31,646 nt of DNA. Source: JBKQHQ01 sp052148715 (GTDB taxonomy: Bacteria > Pseudomonadota > Alphaproteobacteria > Rhizobiales > Xanthobacteraceae). Under the pieces are notes generated by a model. It did not search any database. It was not told where the DNA came from and saw only the letters and a program-made list of their open reading frames with translations. Positions 25,815 to 31,646 of this stretch are shown here, piece after piece. The stretch is taken from contig JBKQHQ010000051.1 in the NCBI GenBank assembly GCA_052148715.1, positions 1 to 31,646 on the forward strand. The letters run 5' to 3'. Positions within the stretch are counted from its first letter, which is position 1, and each line of letters opens with the position of its first letter. Position numbers and translations under genes: made by a program.

Positions 25815-26468
25815 TTGACGCAGGCACCGGCCGAGGTCGCGATCCTGAGCGCCGACTGGCCCGGCCGGTCCCTGCCGTTGATGCCGGGCGACCTTTCCCA
25901 GTTCCTGCCGCAAGGCCTTGGCCTCGGCGGGCCCTGGGAGGATCCGATGAAACGGTTGCTGGTCGCGCCGGACTATTACGGCCTCGACCCGCCCGACGGC
26001 CAGCCGTTTCGCGCCGCGCCGACGCAGGAGCCTTCGGGCGGCGTTCTTTATTTCGCGGATGACGTGTCGTTCGATCGACTGCGCACGGCGCTCGAGGTGA
26101 TCGGGGTGGGTCTGCGTCCTACCAACTACGCCGTGTTTGCCGGCCACGCGCGGCAGCCGAGTAAGGAGCGCTATCTCGATCAGGTCCGCATCGTGTCGAA
26201 GTCGGCGCTCAATCATTTCTTCGGTTGCGGCGAGGCGGCGGCGCTTCCCGACCAGCCGATCACGATCGGTGACTTCATCCGCGCGTTCATCGACGCGCAA
26301 CGGGCGAAGTGGAACCATCCCGTGCTCCCCTACAGCGAACTCCTGCGGGGCACGCTGGGCGGCGATGGCGACTGGGCGAAGGAAGCGCTCTGCTTCGGCC
26401 TGCTCGTGGAGAATACCTATTGGGGTGTCTATCGGTTGTGGAGTCGGGCTTGGCTGGTAACCAAATAA
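25815..26468 (+). CDS. Unrecognised protein downstream of leuA
   Basis: A 217-residue protein that I cannot assign. It has no signal peptide or membrane helix. Notable stretches are LPLMPGDLSQFLPQGLGLGG, APDYYGLDPPDGQPF, VIGVGLRPTNYAVFAGHARQ and a C-terminal aromatic run ENTYWGVYRLWSRAWLV. The start is TTG 25815, seven bases after the leuA stop, so translation is likely coupled; an ATG further in (25948) is the alternative. Codon use matches its neighbours, so it looks like a genuine host gene. A role in the leucine pathway is not implied by position alone. Confidence 0.75.
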   Translation: MTQAPAEVAILSADWPGRSLPLMPGDLSQFLPQGLGLGGPWEDPMKRLLVAPDYYGLDPPDGQPFRAAPTQEPSGGVLYFADDVSFDRLRTALEVIGVGLRPTNYAVFAGHARQPSKERYLDQVRIVSKSALNHFFGCGEAAALPDQPITIGDFIRAFIDAQRAKWNHPVLPYSELLRGTLGGDGDWAKEALCFGLLVENTYWGVYRLWSRAWLVTK

Positions 26469-26690
26469 TTGCGATCGCGGATCGCGCGCGGGCTGCTTTT
26501 ACAAAAAGTGTTTCTTTACAAACATGAAGGGCCGATGAACGGAAGCGGTCGGAATTTCGGCTGCATCACAATTCCCTCGTATTTGGCGCGGCCCTGCTGC
26601 AAATACATTCAGATGATGACCGAATTCCAACGTGAGAATACCGCATTTTCTTAGTGTACTGCGGCCAACCGAATAACCTTCGAGGTGGCC

Positions 26691-27488
26691 ATGAGGCTCA
26701 AGACGATCTTCGCCGGTACGACCGTGTTGGCGCTCGCCGGCGCTACGCTCGTGTACGCGCAGCAGCGTCAGCAAAATCCCGGTGACTATAGCGGCGGCGC
26801 CGCGGAGCAATCACAGGGTCAGCGCGATCCTGATCAAAACTCGGCGCGCCCGCCCCGCGACCGTTTCTCCGGCTTCTCCCGGGAAGACCGAGCGGCGTTT
26901 CTCAGCGCGCGCATCGCTGCGCTGAAGGCCGGTCTGGAACTGACGCCGGAGCAGGAAAAGAACTGGCCCGCGTTCGAAACCGCGCTGCGGAATTTGGATA
27001 CCCTGCGCGCCAGTCGCATTGCCGCGCGCCGGGACAATCAGCCGCCGGCGAACGGGATCGAGGGCTTGCGCCGCCAAGCGGACGTCTTGAGCAGCACGGG
27101 GGCTGCGTTGCGGCAGCTGGCGGACGCCGAGGAGCCGTTGCTTAATGGTCTCAACGACGAGCAAAAACGCCGCTTCGTCTTTTTCACGCATCGCCAGATG
27201 GAATTCGGGCGCTTTGCCGCGGGCGGCTACGCTGGACCGCGGGGACCGGACGAGGAGCGGGGGCTCGACGGCCCGCCCGGGCGGCGCGACGGCGACCACA
27301 CGGGTCGCGACGAATGGCGCGAGCGGATTCGGGCCGAGCACCCGGATGGGCCGGGGATGGATTGGCGGGGCCGCCGCGGATCCGACGACCCGGGAGGCCG
27401 CGACGCCTGGCTGGACCGCCGCGGTCCCGGGTCGACCAACGGCATCGATGGTCACGGCGCCGGCGACCTCGAAGCCGACGACGACTAG
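26691..27488 (+). CDS. Secreted LTXXQ-motif (Spy-like) protein
   Basis: A 265-residue periplasmic protein with a signal peptide MRLKTIFAGTTVLALAGATL-VYAQ. The helical core has LTXXQ motifs: ELTPEQEKNWPAF in the first half and LNDEQKRRFVFF in the second, as in Spy/CpxP-like chaperones. The linker and the C-terminal ~80 residues are low-complexity, rich in Gly, Asp and Arg (for example RGRRGSDDPGGRDAW, GPGSTNGIDGHGAGDLEADDD). ATG 26691 has GAGG at five bases; GTG 26685 is an alternative. Envelope-stress protection is a family-based inference. Confidence 0.82.
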   Translation: MRLKTIFAGTTVLALAGATLVYAQQRQQNPGDYSGGAAEQSQGQRDPDQNSARPPRDRFSGFSREDRAAFLSARIAALKAGLELTPEQEKNWPAFETALRNLDTLRASRIAARRDNQPPANGIEGLRRQADVLSSTGAALRQLADAEEPLLNGLNDEQKRRFVFFTHRQMEFGRFAAGGYAGPRGPDEERGLDGPPGRRDGDHTGRDEWRERIRAEHPDGPGMDWRGRRGSDDPGGRDAWLDRRGPGSTNGIDGHGAGDLEADDD

Positions 27489-27824
27489 CGAGGACCCGAC
27501 GGTGGGGTACTGGTTCGCCGGCGGAACGAGCGCCAATCACGTGACTTAAGAGCCATGTCAACTTCCATTTGATCGGATTTGACGCTCGCGAAAGCTTCGC
27601 CCGGAGGATCCTCCGCGGTGCAAGGGGTGCGCTAGCGATCATCGTCGATGCCCCCCTGATGATCGATTGCTGCGCCAGAAAGCCGCCGGCCCGCCCCGGC
27701 GGCTTTCGCCTGCCGAGAACGGGTGGTGGCGCTCTTCCGCCGTGCGTCCGGCCGTTCCCTGGACAGGGTGGGGGGCGTTTGCTAAACGGGCCCGGCTTGC
27801 AGCGGGGCTTCCGCAAGGCACGTC
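27489..27824. other. Intergenic stretch before tRNA-Lys
   Basis: About 336 bases without a convincing gene. It contains one strong hairpin (27679-27706) and is otherwise unremarkable. The promoter of tRNA-Lys must lie in its last part, but no clear hexamers stand out. Confidence 0.5.
27679..27706 (+). terminator. Strong hairpin, possible terminator
   Basis: AAAGCCGCCGG (27679-27689) and CCGGCGGCTTT (27696-27706) form an 11-base perfect stem around a 6-base loop. The last three stem bases are T. It could end transcription of the LTXXQ gene about 190 bases upstream, or act on both strands. Confidence 0.55.
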
Positions 27825-27900
<76 letters not shown>

Positions 27901-27957
27901 AGCATTTCAATCACTTAGCCGACGTCCGGAATCCCATTCCGACATTTCGTCAGCGGT

Positions 27958-29166
27958 TCATTCCGACAAATTCCCCTTGTTCGTTCTCGCCTCCAACCTC
28001 CTGCGTGCGCCGACGCGGCGCTGGCGCATGGTATCGCGCGCGTAGATTACCGTCATGTTCGCGGACCGGTGTCCGCTGAGGGCGCGGAGCTGGGCATCAG
28101 TCAATCCGGCGTCGGCGCCTTCGGTGTTGCCGCCGTGGCGCAGTCCCATGAACTTGGCCTCGGCATTGATCCCCGCCGCCGCACGGATTTCCGCAACGCG
28201 ATGGCGAAAATAGTGTTCAGTCCATGGCAGACGCACCTTTCTGCGCCGGTCGGGACGGTCCCGCATGACGATCAGGGTTCCGTGTCGCGGGCTGGAGTCC
28301 AATCGAGCCGTTAACTCGGGCCACAGCGGCGTGCCGTCATCGTCTACTAGCGGCAGCTCCACCAGTTCGCGTGTCTTTTGATGGAAGATGCGCACCACCT
28401 CCGGCGCGTCGGCAGGTCGGTAATGGACCCAGCTCAGGCGATGCAGAATGTCCGCCTCACGCTGAAGCCAAAAGAAAGCGATCATCGCGGCTGTACCGAT
28501 CGATGAGTCGCCCAGTTCATCCGCGGCCTTGAGGAACTGGACAAGCTCGGCATGGGTCACTGGCCGCGTAGGCTTCGCCTTGTACGACAAACCCATCTTT
28601 TCGAAGGGATTCACCGCTGGGACCATTTCGGGCTTATCCCGGCGTGCGACGTTCCAGGCCCGTTGACAGACTCTCATGGATAGTACCGCGGTGCGCACAC
28701 GCTCCCCACCGCCGGGCCGCTCTTTGAGTTTCGCGAAGAGCCGGTCGGCTGCCCCAGGCGTAATGCTGGACAGGGAGAGGGTGCCGAAAAGCCGACCATC
28801 TTTGAGCTTGTGGTTCGATACAAGTTGCAGCGCCGCGTCATACGATGTGTGCGTTTTGAAAGGGAGGTCGCGGTAACGTGGCGACGATTTGTACAAGGCG
28901 ACCATCCAGTCAAAGGAGCCGAGCACTGCCCGGCTTGCAATAACGGTCGGGTGGCCCGAAGTGCGCCAGGCATCGAATTGGGGATTGAGGATTTCGTCGC
29001 AACGGCGCTTGGCCGTCGCGTAGTCGTTTCCAAGAGCCTCGGCCACGACGGGACACCCGTTCTTTTTCGCCCATGTTGGCGCTGCCCAGTAATACGCAAC
29101 GACATTACTTTTTAGACGTTTGGCCACCATCAGCTTGGGCCAGCCAAGAGGTTTGCTACGGGGCAT
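27958..29166 (-). CDS. int: Tyrosine recombinase (integrase) of an integrative element
   Basis: A 402-residue site-specific recombinase reading towards tRNA-Lys. The catalytic domain (~200-385) shows Arg236 (LQREADILHRLSW), Lys264 (HQKTRE), Arg343 in MGLRHGG, His366 (LSGHRSAN) and the nucleophile Tyr375 (VIYAR). The His of the usual HxxR box is Met340 here, which some subfamilies tolerate. The N-terminal half holds the expected core-binding helices (SYDAALQLVS, SITPGAADRLFAKLKE). The start is shared with the stop of the upstream gene (TGATG at 29164-29168). It should integrate at or near the tRNA 3' end. Confidence 0.93.
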   Translation of the reverse strand: MPRSKPLGWPKLMVAKRLKSNVVAYYWAAPTWAKKNGCPVVAEALGNDYATAKRRCDEILNPQFDAWRTSGHPTVIASRAVLGSFDWMVALYKSSPRYRDLPFKTHTSYDAALQLVSNHKLKDGRLFGTLSLSSITPGAADRLFAKLKERPGGGERVRTAVLSMRVCQRAWNVARRDKPEMVPAVNPFEKMGLSYKAKPTRPVTHAELVQFLKAADELGDSSIGTAAMIAFFWLQREADILHRLSWVHYRPADAPEVVRIFHQKTRELVELPLVDDDGTPLWPELTARLDSSPRHGTLIVMRDRPDRRRKVRLPWTEHYFRHRVAEIRAAAGINAEAKFMGLRHGGNTEGADAGLTDAQLRALSGHRSANMTVIYARDTMRQRRVGARRRLEARTNKGNLSE

Positions 29167-29663
29167 CAGATTAGCTCCGTTACGTTTTCGGGAATTGGTG
29201 GCAAATCCAGTGGCAGACCGTGCCGACGCGCTAGGTCTTGGTCAAGCTTTCGACGATGCCATTTCGGTAAGCATCCTTTCTGTCGGGCTGGTGCAGAATA
29301 AATGGCCCGATCGACTTTCGCTAGGAACGCAGCGACGCTTGGCTCATCGCAATATGCAGCTGCAGTCTCGGCACGCATTTCCATCGGCCAAGAGCCGCTT
29401 GGAATCAATGGCGCTCGCCGCGACACAGAGCTTGCGACGGAAAGGTTCGGAGCGGGATGGTGATCAACACCAGCCGCGCCGGTCGCAGAATTCGTGGCGG
29501 GCGTAATTTGCCCTGACCGAAGCGCCACGTCCATCGCTCGGCCGCCGCGTTCACCAGCACGACGCGGGATAAAAATCTTTAGCTGCGTAGCCGGGACAAG
29601 TCGGTAATTCGCCGTGTTACTGGTCCGAGGCTCCCTGATCCAATCCTTCCAATTGCACTTCAT
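29166..29663 (-). CDS. Excisionase-like small protein upstream of the integrase
   Basis: A 165-residue frame whose last ~70 residues (MRAETAAAYCDEPSVAAFLA to the end, with KGCLPKWHRRKLDQDLARRHGL) look like an AlpA/excisionase-type winged-helix domain: xxAAAYCxxPS at the recognition start and W..KLD.DLARRHG at the end. The first ~90 residues are unstructured and may be untranslated; an internal ATG (29387) would give just the domain. It overlaps the integrase start by one base, so the two are coupled. A role as recombination directionality factor is inference. Confidence 0.6.
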   Translation of the reverse strand: MKCNWKDWIREPRTSNTANYRLVPATQLKIFIPRRAGERGGRAMDVALRSGQITPATNSATGAAGVDHHPAPNLSVASSVSRRAPLIPSGSWPMEMRAETAAAYCDEPSVAAFLAKVDRAIYSAPARQKGCLPKWHRRKLDQDLARRHGLPLDLPPIPENVTELI

Positions 29664-30063
29664 TGCGGGTACTCCGTCGTTTTCCCGCGATCCTTTACAT
29701 TTTCGATTCTGGCGTTCGATTTCGTCGTGTCGCGCTCAAAAACGACTGTGTTGCGACCCAAGATGACTCGATTGATGCGAAGCGAAACGCTTCGGGTAGA
29801 TAGTCGCCAACAATTCGGTTCGGAGGTTGCCGTCCGAAGTGTTATTCGAACGCGGCGAGGCAAGAATTACCCGCGAACTCTGCAATCGGGAGCATTACCG
29901 GAACCGCTATGCGGCCTTATTGGAATTCGCGCGCTCGGCGGCGGTTGCAGTCAGATTGGCTTGCAGGCGATAAATCGGCCGAGGCCAGACGATCGTTCGA
30001 TTTCTTGGCGGATAAAAGTCGCTGCAGCATCCCGCCTCAATTAATTAAATCGGAGTGCGCACA
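29664..30063. other. Intergenic stretch inside the integrative element
   Basis: About 400 bases of mixed composition. A 67-residue minus-strand frame (29660-29863) exists but has no clear ribosome site or family. I see no RNA gene or repeat here. Confidence 0.4.
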
Positions 30064-30282
30064 ATGGCGACGAACCAGCGATGGGACGAGTTGTTGCCGC
30101 GCATGGGGGGCAAAACTCGCAAAGTCTTCTTCGGTTGGCGCAAAGGGCGAAAATCCGACTTCTCGTCCCGTGCCCGCTCTCTGCAGCCTATGGAATTCCA
30201 TCGAGCACGCGACCGGGCCGACAGCTGGTATTGCGTCTTGCACAATCGCTTTCGAGGGATCCATCGTCTAGAAATTCCTTGA
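30064..30282 (+). CDS. Possible small basic protein
   Basis: A 72-residue frame starting MATNQRWDELLPRMGGKTRK, rich in Arg, Lys and aromatic residues, ending FRGIHRLEIP. GGAG (30052-30055) is eight bases before ATG 30064. Its end overlaps the -35 box of the following promoter. No family is recognised; it may be a small DNA-binding protein of the element or a chance frame. Confidence 0.35.
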   Translation: MATNQRWDELLPRMGGKTRKVFFGWRKGRKSDFSSRARSLQPMEFHRARDRADSWYCVLHNRFRGIHRLEIP

Positions 30283-30307
30283 CAAATCAATGGTGTTCGG
30301 GTATTAT
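30279..30307 (+). promoter_or_regulatory. Near-consensus sigma70 promoter
   Basis: TTGACA (30279-30284), exactly 17 bases, then TATTAT (30302-30307). This is the strongest promoter I see in the window. Transcription should start near 30314, leaving a leader of about 220 bases before the ParB-like gene. Confidence 0.8.
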
Positions 30308-30313
30308 TTCAAC

Positions 30314-30534
30314 AGTTATCCAGACATCTTTGTCCGCCGCCAAACCGGAATGCGCGAGCACTCGGGGCTGCGACCGTGGGCAAAAGAAATGGCTGAGATG
30401 CCCCTCTCTATGAAGGGGCTGTTCGGCGCGACTGCCGAATAACCGAACGTCCAAATCTCGGCGTCACTGATTGAAGCGGCAGGGAGCCTAACGGCTCTGG
30501 CCGCTCATCCATGCGTGAAACAAAGGAGAAGACA
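30314..30534 (+). other. Structured leader RNA of the ParB-like gene
   Basis: About 220 bases from the predicted start to ATG 30535, with three stems. CCCCT (30401-30405) pairs with AGGGG. TTCGGC-GCGACT-GCCGAA (30422-30439) is perfect and competes with an outer GTTCGG/CCGAAC pairing (30421-30448). GCGGC (30476-30480) pairs with GCCGC (30500-30504), with an inner GAGCC/GGCTC stem. The GGAG-type ribosome site of the gene follows. It could be a regulated leader or a small RNA; this is inference from folding by eye. Confidence 0.45.
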
Positions 30535-31587
30535 ATGTTGAAGCACAACCGTATCAAATCCATCGAGTCTAAGCTCGGCAGAACCGATTCCGATCGCCAG
30601 CACAATCGCGCCGCCAGCCGCCGGGGCATCCGAGCGACTATCGACAGACGGCATGGCGCAGGCGCGGCCAGCGGGTCGGCCACGAAGCCAGGCTCGAACA
30701 CCACGCTCAAGACCATTCGAATTCCGATCGCCTCGATCGTTGTTCCAAAGGGGAGCCGTGAAATTGACCAGGACGAAGTCTTCGCTATCGCGGAGTCCAT
30801 TACAAAGATTGGGCTGCAAACCCCGATTCAAGTGCGGTCGGTCACGTTAAAGGCAACGGGAAAATCCCATTGGCGACTCGTTTCCGGCCAGCATCGAATT
30901 GAAGCGATGAAGCTGCTCAAGAAAGAGTACATCGAAGCGTTCGTCGTAGTGGGCGGCAAGGACCAGGCTCGCCTGCGGACGATCGCGGAAAATCTTTTCC
31001 GCGCGGATCTTACAGTCCTTGAGCGAGCCGAGCACATCGTCGAGTGGGGTCAGCGCCTGAAGGGTGCTCAATCTGAGCACCCTCGGGGCGGGAAACAGCC
31101 GCACGACGCCGGGGTAAGCCGCATTGCTGGGGGATTGGGAATCAGCCGGGCGAAGGTTTGGCGTGCGCAAAAGATCGCCGCAATTGATCCCAAGGCGAAG
31201 GTTGCGGCTAAAGCCGCTGGACTCGATAACTCTTTGGGCGATTTGTTGGCGATCGCAGAAGAAGCAACGTCTGAGGCGAAACTTGCGAAGGTGCGGGAAC
31301 TCGAAAACAAGCAATCAGCGAAGCAGAAATCGGAAAAGGGTGGCTCCAAAACGTTACCCGGTAACAAGAAGTCGGCGACAAGCGGCAAAAAAGGTCAGCA
31401 GGCTGCACAAGGCCAACGCCAATCAACTTCCGTGACGCTCGTGAACGCTTGGAAGCGAGCAAAGACTTTGAACCAACTCTGGGCTTGCGCGACAATCGCA
31501 GACAGACAGAAATTTTTTGAGGGTCTTCGCGGAATCGAGTGGGCGATTTTTGAGTTAGAAGGCCCGAGAAACCCGGCCATTACGTAG
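30535..31587 (+). CDS. ParB-like nuclease-domain protein
   Basis: A 350-residue protein with a ParB/Srx N-terminal domain (~60-165): IRIPIASIVVPKGSREID, then GQHRIEAMKLLKK (conserved GxxR at 118-121) and AENLFRADLTVLERA, followed by a helix-turn-helix region (~195-215, GGLGISRAKVWRAQKIA). From about residue 230 it is Lys-, Ser- and Gly-rich and probably disordered, ending in a short folded tail (LRGIEWAIFELEGP). ParB-type proteins bind DNA at specific sites and use CTP. No ParA-like gene is in view. ATG 30535 has AAGGAG at seven bases. It is likely an element-encoded regulator or partition-type protein. Confidence 0.88.
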   Translation: MLKHNRIKSIESKLGRTDSDRQHNRAASRRGIRATIDRRHGAGAASGSATKPGSNTTLKTIRIPIASIVVPKGSREIDQDEVFAIAESITKIGLQTPIQVRSVTLKATGKSHWRLVSGQHRIEAMKLLKKEYIEAFVVVGGKDQARLRTIAENLFRADLTVLERAEHIVEWGQRLKGAQSEHPRGGKQPHDAGVSRIAGGLGISRAKVWRAQKIAAIDPKAKVAAKAAGLDNSLGDLLAIAEEATSEAKLAKVRELENKQSAKQKSEKGGSKTLPGNKKSATSGKKGQQAAQGQRQSTSVTLVNAWKRAKTLNQLWACATIADRQKFFEGLRGIEWAIFELEGPRNPAIT

Positions 31588-31646
31588 GGATTTTGCATTA
31601 CGGCTGGAGTTAGAATTTGGCATTATTGGGGGATGGCAAGAGCATC

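Noticed and set aside
27901..27957. Second attachment-site copy next to tRNA-Lys
   Set aside because: The bases after the tRNA do not repeat its 3' end, so the second copy, if any, is outside the window.
29660..29863. 67-residue minus-strand ORF between the excisionase-like gene and the next gap
   Set aside because: No ribosome site, no recognisable family and composition typical of a chance frame.
30388..30490. Thiamin (TPP) riboswitch in the ParB leader
   Set aside because: Short strings such as GGCTGAGAT and CTGATT...AGGGA recall the thi-box, but the conserved core order and helices do not fit and the gene is not thiamin-related.

Overview
The window is high-GC DNA from an alphaproteobacterium, most likely a member of the Hyphomicrobiales (Rhizobiales) near Bradyrhizobium/Rhodopseudomonas. 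This rests on the gene order serB / miaA / ilvB-ilvN-ilvC, on the protein types, and on two large REP-like intergenic palindromes; I ran no database search.

Layout. (1) 1-5684: serB (minus) faces miaA (plus) with start codons two bases apart. The acetolactate synthase genes (ilvB, ilvN) and ilvC follow. Upstream of ilvB is what looks like a complete transcription attenuator: a sigma70 promoter, a 21-codon leader peptide carrying Leu-Ile-Val-Val, alternative hairpins and a U-tract terminator. (2) 5839-11809: two ABC transporters face away from each other. One is an osmoprotectant type with a fused permease/binding protein (minus strand). The other is a TauABC/SsuABC-like set (plus strand) whose ATPase gene carries an in-frame TAG and whose operon includes a secreted PEBP-family protein. 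(3) 12099-14613: pdxY, a PhzF-family gene and a NUDIX-like gene, tightly packed. (4) 14691-17229: a VapBC toxin-antitoxin pair, a solitary HigA-type antitoxin beside the decayed remains of its toxin gene, and a secreted Kelch-repeat protein. (5) 17501-21580: a membrane-bound Cache-PAS-GGDEF-EAL protein and a DUF4261 protein. (6) 21600-24040: gene-poor DNA with a tandem repeat, a degenerate tRNA-Leu-like sequence, small orphan ORFs and a DUF5681 gene. (7) 24039-26468: leuA with its own Leu-rich leader peptide, followed by an unrecognised coupled gene. (8) 26691-27488: a secreted LTXXQ-type protein. (9) 27825 to the end: an intact tRNA-Lys(CTT) followed by the start of an integrative element. 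It holds a tyrosine recombinase, an excisionase-like ORF, a near-consensus promoter with a structured leader, and a ParB-like gene. The far end of the element lies outside the window.

How the genes fit together. ilvB, ilvN, ilvC and leuA make the branched-chain amino acids. Both the ilvB and leuA leaders encode short peptides rich in the matching codons, which suggests parallel ribosome-stalling control of the pathway. The SBP gene of the second ABC transporter and pdxY share an almost identical block of about 27 bases upstream, hinting at co-regulation. Most other genes are independent accessory functions.
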